A stretch of DNA of 64,000 nt from Azorinus chamasolen (taxonomy: Eukaryota; Mollusca; Bivalvia; Cardiida; Solecurtidae): NCBI GenBank assembly GCA_963576725.1, contig OY755237.1:64333423-64397422 (forward strand). The letters run 5' to 3'. Positions 21,381 to 32,094 of this stretch are shown piece by piece; within the stretch, counting starts at the first letter, position 1; each line of letters opens with the position of its first letter. Under the pieces are notes generated by a model, which searched no databases, was not told the DNA's origin, and was given only the letters and a program-made list of their open reading frames with translations. Position numbers and translations under genes: made by a program.

Positions 21381-21584
21381 TTAACCCTTTAAAAGCTGAA
21401 TTTTCAAATTAACTATACAATACCTAAATTCAGACAGGCCAAGCTTAAATATTCATAATTATTTTTATAGAAAAGTATAACATTGCAAACAGGGAAGATC
21501 CTGATGAGAGTCTAAGCTCCTAGAAGCCTTCTCATCAGGATCTTCACTGTTTGCAAAGGATATTTCCTGCACTGAAAGTGTTAA
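21381..21584 (-). mobile_element. Family E element
   Basis: TTAACCCTTTAAAAGC...GAAAGTGTTAA. Hairpin about 21484-21556; apex degraded to AAGCTCCTAGAAGCC. Confidence 0.82.
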
Positions 21585-22100
21585 AATTACCTATGTATGT
21601 AACTCGGCATCTCAATCGGAGTCCAACTTCATTTTTGAAGAAGAATTAAGGAAACAATTACTTTTAGAATTGCAGCAGTTGACCATTTTTGTATACGATA
21701 AACACTTAACGTATAAATAGTTACGTTTCTTATACCATTTCATGTATAGGTTTGCCAGTCACGGCATGTTTCCCATCTTTTTCATTACCCATGAGCTATT
21801 GGTTCTGATGAATGTTTTCCTTATTTTCTCCGGTCAAATTAAGATGAAAGCTTTTTGCTAACACTGCTTACTGAAAATTGGGCCATTGACCTTAATAAGT
21901 TTGGCAAAAGATACACCCCATCTTGATTTACGCTTTCTCTCTGAAATAAATATCCATTACAGAAACAGACTCCTCTTTGTAAGACAATTTCAGTTTGAAA
22001 GGGTAAAATTTCCTGAAAGAATTTAAAATTGTTAAAAATGCAGACCCAGTTTAAGGACTGTTTCCCTGGCTTTTTGATCTTTTTCTGAGAGATGGTATGA
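21585..22100. other. Intron, nothing recognised
   Basis: No family assigned; a single GCAGACCCAGTTTAAGG (about 22039) may be a worn arm. Confidence 0.45.
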
Positions 22101-22314
22101 GTGAACCCTTTCCCTGATAAATACTCATTTAAAAAATGATAAATTACAGTGAAAACTAATAATGTGAAGTTTTATTATGGCAGATGCACACATATGTTGG
22201 TCATGGCAGAAACTGTAGAACAAGATCTGTATTATTTCATGAGCAAACAGAGCAGAGCTTGATCAGACTGCTTGTACCAGATCAATCTGATCTGGGTCAA
22301 GTATAGGATTAACC
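22101..22314 (+). repeat. Family B copy
   Basis: TGAACCCTTTCCCTG to ATAGGATTAACCC; hairpin with apex CTTGTACCAG. Confidence 0.7.
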
Positions 22315-22399
22315 CATGACAAAAGGCATGAGTTAATTGAAAAAACTGCAGAGCCTGCAAAACAGGAAAAAGGTTTTGGAAATGATCAGAAAATATATA

Positions 22400-22606
22400 T
22401 ACAGGAGAACCCCTCTAATGTGACCACGTAATGAATGAACATGGGTGTCTTTATAAGCAGATGGTTGCCTAATGCAGGACAGAAGTAATGCAGAAAGCTC
22501 CTAGGAACTTTCTGCATTACTTTTGTCCTGCATTAAGCTACCACCTGCCTCTACCACCCAGCATTATACCTCTTTCTGGTGGTCGCATTAGAGGGGTTTT
22601 ACTGTA
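22400..22606. mobile_element. D2 element
   Basis: TACAGGAGAACCCC...GGGGTTTTACTGTA. The apex is shortened to GCTCCTAGGAAC. Confidence 0.9.
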
Positions 22607-22694
22607 GCTATATTATAGTCTGCTGATCCAAAGGTATCAAGTTAGATTTAGATGTTTGATGTTTGAAACCAATTAGAATTATTATTTGCAGAGT

Positions 22695-22927
22695 CCCCTT
22701 TACTCCATAAATACACCTTTGCAAACAAAGTAGAACCAGATCAAAATTTAATGGCTCCTATACGATCAGCTCTGTTTGCTTATATATATACATGTAGATA
22801 TGATTTTACAGTTTCTGCCATGGCCAAAACTTGCTGTGTCCATGTGGCTATGATAACATTGCTAATCTAATTAATATTTCATGATGTCATTATTTCTGAA
22901 ATAAATATTCATTAAGTAAACGGTTAA
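22695..22927 (-). mobile_element. Family B element
   Basis: CCCTTTACTCCATAAATAC to AAGTAAACGGTTAA; hairpin right arm partly lost. Confidence 0.78.
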
Positions 22928-23235
22928 ACCATTCATTTATTGGCCCTTGTTTAGGAATGTGCATTAGATTTGCACTCCTTCACATTGTAGACTTAAACAA
23001 TGTATACAATACATGCATTATCAGAGATTTTGAACATCAAAAAGGTAATCTTTTGTGTTATCTTGAATGTTTTCTCATGAACATGAGCCAATGAATTTGA
23101 TCCAAGGTCGCTGGTGTTGTTGAAAATGTATTTTACCATGAAGATTTGTGCATTTTTGATGATCGCTAATGGCCTGTCTGCAGTGTTTGACAAGACTTCA
23201 ACAGTTGCAGTTTTTCTCCAACAAGCTCCACAAGT
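22928..23235. other. Intron, nothing recognised
   Basis: No repeat or exon seen. Confidence 0.5.
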
Positions 23236-23470
23236 TTAACCTATTCCCTCATATATAGACGCCTTTTAGCGCCTTTGAAAAGTCACTTTCTGAAACCATT
23301 GTGATAAATATAGCATTTGCTCCTATGGAGCAAATGTTGTGTTTATCACAATGGTTTCAACACTACACAATTATAAAAAATGCTTTTCCTTTAGTAAATG
23401 CTCCTTTTTGGTAGATTTATTCAAAGAGGTTACAATGGATCTAGAAATAACCTATGAGGGAATGGGTTAA
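23236..23470 (+). mobile_element. Family C element
   Basis: TTAACCTATTCCC...GGAATGGGTTAA. Palindrome about 23297-23363, apex GCTCCTATGGAGC. Shares TTAA with the next B. Confidence 0.88.
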
Positions 23471-23624
23471 CCCTTTATTCCATAGGTATGCCTGTTGACA
23501 CCACATTGTAAACAGAGTAAACCTAGACCTAATGGTTCCTAAGAAGTCATATGATCGGAGTCTGCTCTGTTTACTTATAGATGGAACAGATTCTCAACTG
23601 TTTATGAAAATAAATTTCCTTCCT
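23467..23624 (-). repeat. Family B, 3'-truncated
   Basis: TTAACCCTTTATTCC to about TTTATGAAAATAAA; degraded hairpin at about 23508-23578. Confidence 0.7.
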
Positions 23625-23815
23625 ATCCCTTTCCCTGTTCAACATTTATGCAAGAAATAATGACGTCGTGAATATTGATAAGTTGAAGTTTCATGACGAC
23701 ATAATTTTGTATACAGGAGTTTTGATATTGGTAGACACCAAAGAGTCAGATTTTATAAGCAAACAGAGCAGACCCAGATCAGATGGCTCCTATAGGATAT
23801 TAATTAGAATGACTT
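23625..23815 (+). repeat. Family B, cut after hairpin left arm
   Basis: CCCTTTCCCTGTTCAACATT to GATGGCTCCTATAGGA, then jumps to another B left part (ATATTAATTAGAATGAC). Confidence 0.68.
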
Positions 23816-24125
23816 TTATTGTGTCACCTGCCGAGAGGCAGTGTGTCACTTAGGGATCACTTTTTTGTCGTCTGTCTGTCTGTACATCTGTCCGTCTGTC
23901 TTTCTGGCCGTCACACTTTCTTTTTTTGGCTGTCGATTTCTAAACTAATCATTATAGAGCTTTCAAATTTCACACATAGAACACGCATGATGAGAGGAAG
24001 TGTCATGCACAATGGCCACAACTCTAGCATCAATATATTTTGAGTTATTCCCCTTTTTCATATTAACAATAAGTTTTTGTGTCGGCTGCGAGCAGGTGAC
24101 ACATGTGTTCCTCGGAACACTCTTG
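23816..24125. mobile_element. GTGTCACCTGC dispersed repeat, inserted in B
   Basis: Starts GTGTCACCTGCCGAGAGG and ends with GCGAGCAGGTGACACATG, i.e. inverted ends, with GTCTGTCTGTC runs inside. Resembles a repeat common in bivalve genomes (memory). Confidence 0.7.
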
Positions 24126-24289
24126 TTCTGGTATATGAACACAGGAACTTTTGGTAATGGCAGAATTTATATTATGTCATAAGCAAACAGATCAGGTCCT
24201 AATTACGTGGCACCTACAGGAGCTGTCTGGTCTGGGTCTACTTTGTTTATAAAGGCATGAAAAGGCTTTTCTATCAAGTATAGGCTTAA
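24126..24289 (+). repeat. Family B right part
   Basis: TATGAACACAGGAAC to GTATAGGCTTAA; continues the B piece before the insert. Apex lost on the left arm (GGCACCTACAGGAGC). Confidence 0.7.
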
Positions 24290-24531
24290 CCCTCTCCTTG
24301 TTCTATGTTTATTTCAAATTTCAATACATACTGAATATTCATGGTCAGGAAAGTTATAACGAAATATGGAAGGTGGAACACTATAGCCATTTTAGAAAAT
24401 AAAGAAGCAGATCTATCAAATTCCGTTAGCAAACAGAGCAGACCCTTATCAGACGGCTACCATTGGAGCCATCTGATCTGGGTCTACTCTGTTTGCAAAT
24501 GCCTGAAAACACATTAACATGAAGGAAAGCA
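24286..24531 (-). mobile_element. Family A element
   Basis: TTAACCCTCTCCTTG...ATGAAGGAAAGC; last TTAA lost. Hairpin about 24429-24496, apex ACCATTGGAGC. Confidence 0.82.
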
Positions 24532-24665
24532 TAAAAAGGTTCAAGATATTTGGCCACTAATGTTTTTCCACCCCTTTGTTCTCTAGCACCCTGATTAGAT
24601 TACGTACAGACTTATATTTTAAGTGATTGATGTTTGACAGATTGTGAATCACATTTGATTCCCTT

Positions 24666-24870
24666 TTAACTCTTTACACCATGAATGATCATACAAGAAT
24701 GGCATTAGAAACATGGGAAATTGTAACCAAGGCAGAAAGTCGAGAATCACATGTATATTATTTCATAAGCAAACAGAGCAGACCCAGATCAGACGGCTCC
24801 TATAGGAGCCGTCTGATCTGGGTCTACTCTTTTTGCAAAGACATGAAAAAGGCATTTATATCTGGCAAAA
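24666..24870 (+). mobile_element. Family B element
   Basis: TTAACTCTTTACACC.... Hairpin 24769-24836 is nearly perfect: here both arms read CCCAGATCAG, so the usual A/T mismatch is absent. Confidence 0.8.
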
Positions 24871-25190
24871 ACCTGACAAAATATATACAGTAGTCTTGTT
24901 TCCCCTGAGCAGTCTTCATAGTTAGATGATACTTTGATGCTGGGAGAGATGTCGTTTAAAACAGATACCGTGAATAATTGCAGCATATGTTTCGCAGGGT
25001 TGAAAGGCTCTGACATCTGCAAAGTAAAGCTAAGATTTCCTGGTACTAACCCCTGGGGTGCAAAAAATCTATTTCTACAAAGCGATCATTCCTCTTGATT
25101 TAGTTTTGACCTTTTATGATTAAATGAAAATCAAAAACAGATACACATGGACACAAAATGTTGATTAGTGAGAAGAAGTTCAACTTGTTT
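24871..25190. other. Intron, nothing recognised
   Basis: No repeat or exon seen. Confidence 0.5.
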
Positions 25191-25649
25191 AGCACTTTAC
25201 TCCATAAATACGCCTTCCTATGCCTTTGCAAATGGAGTAGACAGGAGCCCTCTGATCAAGGTCTGCTCTGTTTGCTTATAGAATGATATAGATCTGATAG
25301 TACAGTTTCTGCCTATGTGTTAACCCTTTCCCTGTTCTATGTTTATTCCAAATCTCAATACCCACTGAATATTTATTGACAAAATAGTTATAATGAAATA
25401 TGGCAGGTGGAACACTGTAGCCATTTTAGAAAGTAACGAACCATACCTTTCAAATTCCATCAGCAAACAGAGTAGACCCTGATCAGACGGCTCCTCTAGG
25501 AGCCGTCTGATCTGGGTCTACTCTGTTTGCAAATGCGTGAAAACACGTTTATATGAGGGAAACTGGTTGATAAGCCATTGTAAAAATTAATCTAATTGAT
25601 ATTCATGACATCATCTTCCTTACATGAATATTCATTGTATAAAGGATTA
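25191..25649 (-). mobile_element. Family B element interrupted by A
   Basis: CACTTTACTCCATAAATACG to TATAAAGGATTA; its hairpin lost the apex (GTAGACAGGAGCCC). Confidence 0.78.
25320..25569 (-). mobile_element. Family A element nested in B
   Basis: TTAACCCTTTCCCTG...GAGGGAAACTGGTTGA. Hairpin about 25464-25531 with apex GCTCCTCTAGGAGC. Confidence 0.88.
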
Positions 25650-25676
25650 GACCTTAAATTACTTGATAATCCTGCT

Positions 25677-25960
25677 GTTTTATACCTTTACAAGAAGAGT
25701 ATACCAAGATCAGACAACTACTTTAGGAACTGTCTGATCAGAATCCACAGATCTGATACTACAGTAAAACCTCTCTAAACCTGAATTCTAGTTGAGAGGA
25801 ATTTCGATATTTTAGGCAGTTGGCTGCTTAATGCAGGGTGAAAGTCATGCAGAAAGCTCCTGGAGGAGCTTTCTTCATGACTTTCACCCTGCATTAAGCT
25901 GCCACCTGTCTCCAAGACCGATATTTACATTGCATGAGTATTCATCAAGTGGATGGATAA
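25677..25960 (-). repeat. Family B copy containing a D2 element
   Basis: D2 (TACAGTAAAACC at 25760) with apex GCTCCTGGAGGAGC; its right terminal repeat is lost at about 25935, where the B end (GAGTATTCATC) follows. Confidence 0.72.
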
Positions 25961-26190
25961 CCCTTTCTCTGTTCAATATTCATGGCAGAAATAATGACAT
26001 CATGAATATTATAATGGCCTGTGAACAGCATGACAGATTGGCTCAGGCACAAACTGTTGAAATAGATCTACTGTATACCGTAAGCAAACAGAGCAGACCC
26101 TGATCAGACGGCTCCTCTAGGAGCCGTCTGATCTGGGTCTACTCTGTTTGCAAATGTATGAAAACATGTTTATATGAAGGAATAGGTTAA
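25957..26190 (+). mobile_element. B-left / A-right mosaic element
   Basis: Left part CCCTTTCTCTGTTCAATATT and ACATCATGAATATT as in B; right part AAAACATGTTTATATGAAGG as in A. Hairpin about 26081-26152, apex GCTCCTCTAGGAGC. Confidence 0.82.
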
Positions 26191-26343
26191 AGGGGCATCT
26201 CTGTCAGGGTTAAAGGTGAAGTGTTAAATGTGCAACCCAACATAGGCTTATCAGGCAGCAAATTAGTCCCTACCTGATTTAGTGGTCCTAGTGAATTAGT
26301 TTTCACTTAAGCAAGTAATTGATCTACTGATAACACTTGTGAT

Positions 26344-26585
26344 TTATCCCTTTCTCTGTTCTATATTTGTCCCAAATTTCAATACCTACTGAATATTCAT
26401 GGACAAAATAGTTATAATTAAATATAGAAGGTGGAACATTGTAGCCATTTTAGGGACTATAGAAACAGATCTATCAAGTTCCATTAGCTAACAGAGCTGA
26501 TCCTGATCAGGACAGCTCCTATCTGATCTGGGTCTTCCCTATTTGCAAATGGGTGAAAAGGCATTTATATGAAGAAAAAGGTTAA
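26344..26585 (-). mobile_element. Family A element
   Basis: TTATCCCTTTCTCTG...AAAAAGGTTAA. Hairpin left arm intact, right arm shortened (GACAGCTCCTATCTGATC). Confidence 0.82.
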
Positions 26586-26768
26586 CTTAACTAACCATGT
26601 TAATAAAAATTATCAAACAATGTTGATCCAGATCAATTGGTGCCTTTTCTAGATCCAGGCAGTTTTTGCATCATCTTGAGTTAGAGTTTATGAAAATGTT
26701 AAGTATGATGGTGTTAAAAATTCAGCAGAGGAATGTTTTAAAAAACATTTTTCACAGAAGAAGGAGGG

Positions 26769-26997
26769 TTTACTCATTCCCTCAAAGTGACACATTTTTG
26801 TGCCTATGTAACAGGCACATTTTGAAACCATTGTGATAAATAGAGCATTTGCTCCATAGGAGCAAATGCTCTATTTATCACAATGGTTTCAAAACTACAC
26901 AATTCTTAAATTCTCCTTTTCTATAGTTAATGCTCCTTTTTGATAGATTAATTCAAAGAGGTTGGGTCTAAAAATACTTTAGGAGGGAATGGGTTAA
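26769..26997 (+). mobile_element. Family C element
   Basis: TTTACTCATTCCC...GGAATGGGTTAA. Palindrome about 26822-26889, apex GCTCCATAGGAGC. Confidence 0.85.
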
Positions 26998-27246
26998 TTC
27001 TTGAACTCTTGGAACACTCACTAGCAGGCAATTTGTGTTCATCTACACCAGCAGATTACATGCCAAATAAGTTGTAAACCCACCAGGATCCCAACTGATT
27101 GGCACACTGTATGTTTTAGGAGGAATGGACGAGAAAAAATGACATTCAGAATTGTAACAGGCAATAATTATTAAAAAAATTATATAGTTAGGTCCATTCT
27201 TTCTATAAGTGTCATATTTGCAAATGAATGAAATAGACTTTGAAAT

Positions 27247-27317
27247 GGCAAACTATGCAGATGCTGATCAGAGGGCTGTTGTATTAGACTTCTGATCAGG
27301 TCTACACATTTTGCAAG
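27247..27317. repeat. Degraded E-type hairpin
   Basis: GCAGATGCTGATCAGAGGGC / CTTCTGATCAGGTCTAC. Confidence 0.6.
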
Positions 27318-27382
27318 TGGAACTTATTTCACAATGTGCTATGGATAAGATAATGTCTTCATTTGACTTTCAAATAAGATTA

Positions 27383-27570
27383 ACTCTTTGAATGCTGAAT
27401 ATCGAAAGTGGAATGATATAGTTCAGAATGAAAGACTTAAACTTACTAGAGGATTTTGAATGACAAACAGTGTAGACCCAGATCAGAGGAATCATTTAGG
27501 AGTCTTCTGATCTGGGTCTACACTGTTTGCAATTGCCTGTACACACATTTTCAACATTCCAAGTTTTAAG
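27383..27570 (-). repeat. Family E copy
   Basis: TTAACTCTTTGAATGCTG; hairpin 27463-27531 with apex AATCATTTAGGAGTC. No clean right end. Confidence 0.7.
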
Positions 27571-27737
27571 AGAAAATTGTTTCATCAGTTTCGAAGTTGT
27601 ACTTGTGTGTTCAATTCATTTTCTGGATGTGAGACACTAAGATTGTCCTGTCAGGTTACTAACAGAAGTCATCAGTCATTCTGGAACAGTTCACATTTCT
27701 GGAGGTAGAAGAAAACATAAAAATTCTCTTAACCTCT

Positions 27738-27977
27738 TTAACCTTTGAAATGCAGGAAATGAGTCACTAATGTCCTTTGCAAACAGTGTAGACTCGGATA
27801 AGAGGGCTCCTAGAGGAGAGGTGTATAGTGATGGCTCCTAGAGGATCCCTCTTATCTGGGTCTACACTGTTGGTCATGTTACACTTTACTATAGAAAAGT
27901 CTCTAAATAGTCACCGTAAACTTGACCTGTTTGAATTTTAGAATAGTCCATTTGAAAATTCAGAGTTGTAAGGGTTA
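27738..27977 (+). mobile_element. Family E element with apex duplication
   Basis: TTAACCTTTGAAATGC...TTGTAAGGGTTAT. GGCTCCTAGAGGA occurs twice, separated by GAGGTGTATAGTGAT. Confidence 0.82.
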
Positions 27978-27999
27978 TTGTTGGAAACAAGTGTACTGA

Positions 28000-28164
28000 G
28001 ACTTGCAAATGATATAGACCCAGATCAGAGAGCCTCTCAGAGTCTGCTCTCTTTGTCACTCAAAATCCTCTGGCAACTTTTGGCCTTTAATTCTAAATGG
28101 ACTCTTTAACGTTAACACTAATCGGCCATTCCACTTTGAATATTCTGTATTCAGAGGGTTAACT
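28000..28164 (+). repeat. Family E copy, 5' end lost
   Basis: TGCAAATGATATAGACCCAG to TTCAGAGGGTTAA; apex deleted (GAGAGCCTCTC). Confidence 0.65.
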
Positions 28165-28184
28165 TGAACAGGTATAATTGTAGC

Positions 28185-28245
28185 TGTAAACAGATGGTAG
28201 CCAAATACAAATGGTAGCCAAATACAGATGGTAGCTGAATACAGA
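28185..28245. repeat. Tandem repeat, 17 bp x 3
   Basis: AGATGGTAGCCAAATAC with small changes. Confidence 0.85.
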
Positions 28246-28387
28246 GCAAATTGTATGCTGAAATCTCTTACAGAAGCACTTTCATTAATTTTCTCAAGCT
28301 CCAAGCAGTCGCCTGAATTTCAATTCTCCTAATATTGCTATTAAGTAATGACTTAACTGTTTGAATGCGGGGAAATCTGTATACTGG

Positions 28388-28590
28388 TACAGTAAAACCT
28401 CTCTATAACGGCCACTTAATTTCATCAAGTATTTTAGAGACAGGTGGCTACTTAAAGCAAGGTGAAAGTAAAACAGAACGCTCCTATAGGAGTGTTCTAT
28501 TTTACTTTCACCTTGCTTTAAGCAACCACCTGCCCTAAATACCAACTAATTAACAAAATTTAGTGGCCATTATAGAGAGGTTTTACTGTA
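28388..28590. mobile_element. D1 element
   Basis: TACAGTAAAACCTCTC...GAGGTTTTACTGTA. Palindrome of ~94 bp (CAGGTGGCTACTTAAAGC..), apex GCTCCTATAGGAGT. Confidence 0.92.
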
Positions 28591-28647
28591 TTGCCAAGAG
28601 TGAAGATCTAGATGAGAGGGCTCCTCAAAATACTCTTGCAGAGGATT

Positions 28648-28820
28648 TTAACCCTTTCCTCCATAGGCTATTTTTAGACCAAACCTCTTTGAATGAATAT
28701 ACCCAAAAGGAGCATTTACTAGAGAAAAGTAAAAAAAAAATAGAATTTTGTAGTTTTCCTATAGGAGCAAATGCTCTATTTATCACAATGGTTTCTAGAA
28801 GTGGTTATTACAGAGGCGTG
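28648..28820 (-). mobile_element. Family C element, left arm deleted
   Basis: TTAACCCTTTCC...ACAGAGGCGTG. The palindrome's left arm is lost up to the apex TCCTATAGGAGC. Confidence 0.8.
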
Positions 28821-29215
28821 TACTGAATTGACTCTATAGTTAAATTAGAATGGAACTTTCCACATCTAACATTCAGTATTTAAATTTTAAATGGTCAGAA
28901 TAGGTTTAACGGTACTTCGAAATGTTCTCACAGTAATTGTAGTTGAACTAAATAAATTGGTCTATTCCAAAAGCATTTAGAAATAAGAGATTTGAGTGTT
29001 TTAACATTTCTGCTGTGTCTTAAAATAGATAGCCATAAATGGAAGCGATCTTAATAACTGGTAAACTTTATCCTATCAAGAATGATTTGATATGCATTTA
29101 CAAATACCATAAGAGCTAAACTCTGGATCTAGTTACTTGAAATCTCAGTAGGGAAACAAACTTTTTGTCACTGATTGTGTTTTTGAACATAAACAGGAGA
29201 AAGTATGCTTCAACA
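28821..29215. other. Intron, nothing recognised
   Basis: No repeat or exon seen. Confidence 0.5.
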
Positions 29216-29761
29216 CAGAGGTCTAGATAAGATGTGTAGATTAAAACAATTTCAAACATTATTTCTGCATCAAACCCTATGTTGTGACCACTCTTTAGGA
29301 TCATCTCAAAGAGACTACAGTGCTCCCTCTCTACAACGACACCCTTTGGGATACGCAGATTGTATGTGTTGTTCAGAGGGAGTTGTTATAGGGAGGGAAA
29401 ATCAAACATAATGAGCTTGTTTGCAGATCCCAGATAAAGTGCATTTCGAGAACTAAACCATTATGCCTCAATCAAACCCTATGTTGTGACCACTCTTTAG
29501 AATCGTCACAAAGTGACGATTCTAAAGAGTGGTCACCACATAGGGTTTGATGGAGGCATTAAGAAAATACGATAGAAAAAGTTGTTTCTGGAGCCTTGTT
29601 GTTTCGGAAACAGTGACATGCGTTGTTGTACGGAGGGAATCATTATTGAGAGGGCCGTTGTAGGGAGGGAGCGCTGTATTCTAAAGAGTGGTCACAACAT
29701 AGGGTTTGGTGGAGAAATGATGATTTTAGTATATGAGTATGCACCTTTATCTGTTGCTCTG
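29216..29761 (+). mobile_element. Family H element split by J
   Basis: CAGAGGTCTAGATAAGATG...CTTTATCTGTTGCTCTG. The palindrome is cut just after the triloop (CTCAAAGAGAC | TTCTAAAGAG). Confidence 0.88.
29316..29678 (-). mobile_element. J element inserted in the H hairpin
   Basis: TACAGTGCTCCCTCTC...GGGAGGGAGCGCTGTA. It carries its own 75-bp H palindrome (about 29474-29548; GTCAC-AAA-GTGAC), so two H palindromes are nested. Confidence 0.88.
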
Positions 29762-29948
29762 CTTCTAAATCTAAACTAGAAGACGTGCCTTATTGACAAA
29801 CATTGGCCTGGCAGTCCAAAGGTTATGGTGAATTGCAGTCTTCATTAAGATGGAATGGCTATAAATTCTTTTTAAGTGAAATGTTTGATGCCCCTAGGTT
29901 GACTAGTTCATTCCAGTTGCTGCAGTAAAAACAATCTAGTTTTATTTC

Positions 29949-30287
29949 TTTAATCCTTTACTCTTTGAATATTCATGTGAGAAATAGACATCATGAATAT
30001 GTATTAGGTGAATGATATTGGTGGCATAATATTATGTGCACAATATTTTTGGTATTAGTAGGAACTTTCAAGTCAGATTGATTATAAAGTCATAAGCAAA
30101 CAATTTTTGTTTTAAAGTGTTCTTGTTTTATGTTACTATAGTCGGCAAATAGCTTCTGATATAGCTAATGTTATTTGTTGTAAACCCAACTGAAAATAAA
30201 GCTTCTTGTATCAGATGGCTCCTACAGGAGCCATCTGATCTGGGTCTACTCTGTTTGTTAAGGTGTTTATATGAAGGAAATGGTTAA
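29949..30287 (+). repeat. Family B copy with insert
   Basis: TTAATCCTTTACTC...GGAAATGGTTAA. About 90 bp of other sequence (30115-30205) replaces the hairpin left arm. Confidence 0.68.
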
Positions 30288-30462
30288 TATTTATAGTAGC
30301 ATATGAACAAGAAAGTGTTTGACCATGGGAAAAACTGTAGAATCAAGATCTATAGAATTTGAAATAGAGTGGATGCTGATCAGACAGCTCATACAGGAGC
30401 TGTCTGATCTGGGTCTCCTCTGTTTACGACAACATGAACAGTCATATCTATCGAGTAAAGGA
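30284..30462 (+). repeat. Family B copy, 5' truncated
   Basis: Right of the shared TTAA: TAGCATATGAACAAG to GAGTAAAGGAT; hairpin apex GCTCATACAGGAGC. Confidence 0.7.
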
Positions 30463-30586
30463 TGAGGCATTGAAAAGAATATATGGATAGCTTGTATTGA
30501 AATTGCTTTGCTGCATATATCGGAAGTACTTACAGAGCAATTTCAGCCAAATTGTAGTCTGTATAGGTGCAATCACTTCTTTAGAT

Positions 30587-30786
30587 CCTTTCAATGTTCA
30601 ATGTGGAATGGCGCAACATTGTTAAATGATACAGTTCATTCAGTACGAAAGACAAACATTTGTACGAAGATTTTGAATGATAGACGATGCAAACCCTGAC
30701 CACAGCGCTCCTATACTAGCCCTCTGATCTTGGTCAACAGTGTTTTCTGTTGCCAGTTCACTGGTTTCCTGCATTCAGTGGGTTAA
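30587..30786 (-). repeat. Family E copy
   Basis: CCTTTCAATGTTCAATGTGG to TTCAGTGGGTTAA; apex GCTCCTATACTAGCC. Confidence 0.65.
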
Positions 30787-31097
30787 CCTTTATCCTGGTC
30801 AGCAAAAGTTTGTCAGCGAAAACATTCAGAAACTTAAATCACATGCAAACATTGTAGTGTTTTCTTCAGCTTGTTTTAAAGTTCATCTAATGTGCATATC
30901 TATCAGTCTAGATCCTTCTGAGATGCTGAATTACTGATCTGGATCTAACCTGTTTACAAAAGTTATAAAACATTTGCCCATAGCACAGCAAAGGGATAAG
31001 CTCTTATATAATGCCTTATTTGAATAATTGACATTTTCTTCTATTGCAGTAGAATGTCTCTATGGCCCCCGCTCAAAATAAGTTTAATATTCAGTCT
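30787..31097. other. Intron with K-like remnant
   Basis: About 30908-30960: GATCCTTCTGAGATGC / TGATCTGGATCTAACC. A D-like left end lies at about 31050. Confidence 0.45.
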
Positions 31098-31172
31098 TTA
31101 AGCATTTTACACTATAAATGTGCATTTCTATTCCTTTGCAAACAGAGTATACCCAGATCAGATGGCTCCTGC
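31098..31172 (-). repeat. Family B fragment
   Basis: TTTTACACTATAAATGTGC to GATGGCTCCTGC: breaks off at the hairpin apex. Confidence 0.68.
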
Positions 31173-31209
31173 ATAATTCATAAATGGCAGACGAATCTGC
31201 CGCTAGCAA

Positions 31210-31440
31210 TTAACCCTTTCCTCCATAAATACACCTTTCTATGCCTCTGTAAAAGTCACTTTTTGAAACCATTGTGATAAATAGAGCATTTGGTCCATAA
31301 TAGCAAATGCTCAATTTATCACAATGGTTTCAATACTGAAAAATTCTATAAAAAAAACCTTTTCTCTAGTTAATGCTCCTTTTCGCTAGATTTATTCAAA
31401 GAGGTTGGATCTAAAAATAGCCTATGGAGGATTGGGTTAA
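31210..31440 (+). mobile_element. Family C element
   Basis: TTAACCCTTTCC...GGATTGGGTTAA. Palindrome about 31264-31331; apex mutated (GGTCCATAATAGC). Confidence 0.88.
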
Positions 31441-31494
31441 AGACTTGTTGAACTGAATATTTACAAAGGCATATGACTATAAAAAAGTTTTGGC

Positions 31495-31770
31495 AAAGAA
31501 AGAAACTTAGGTCAGAGATCAACCTAATCAGACGGGTGTCTTATCTGAGTCTACTCTGTTTGTAAATGTATAAATATGAATAAAGGTAAAAATTTACTTG
31601 ATTTAGGCCCAAATCAGACGGCTCCTGTATGAGTTGTCCAATCAACGTCTGCTCTGTTTGCTTATGGAATGATATATGCTTCCGTTTCTGCCATGATCAA
31701 AATGAACTGTGTTCATATACATGTACCATGTTAAAAATTAATCTGATTCATATGTCATTATTTCATCAGG
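31495..31770. repeat. Two family B fragments
   Basis: 31495-31585 (right part, TAATCAGACGGGTGTC..) and 31608-31770 (reverse, starts CAAATCAGACGGCTCCTG). Confidence 0.6.
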
Positions 31771-31885
31771 AAACTATTGTACTGCATATTCTTTGGAGGA
31801 AAGCCAGTTGGAAATAAGTTCTAAGATGATTACAATGCATGTTGGAGGTCCTGTACATATGAATTTCATCTTAGATAAGAAAACT

Positions 31886-32030
31886 TTAACCCTTTCCCTG
31901 TTGAATATTCATGTAAGAAGTAATGACACCATGAATATTTAACATTTTAATGCAAAATTTTCATGGGAATATTTTGCTTTGACTTAAACTGTAGAATCGG
32001 ATCTATATCATGCCATAAGCTAACAGCTTA
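31886..32030 (+). repeat. Family B left part
   Basis: TTAACCCTTTCCCTGTTG to ATGCCATAAGCTAACAG; ends at the base of the hairpin, 65 bp before an exon. Confidence 0.72.
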
Positions 32031-32094
32031 ATTACTTTACATATTACATCTTCACTTAACAACTTCACTGTATACCTGACTTTTCTCGTTACAG

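Noticed and set aside
23819..24043. Open frame with VCLSVHLSVCLSG
   Set aside because: Translation of GTCTGTCTGTC runs in a dispersed repeat.
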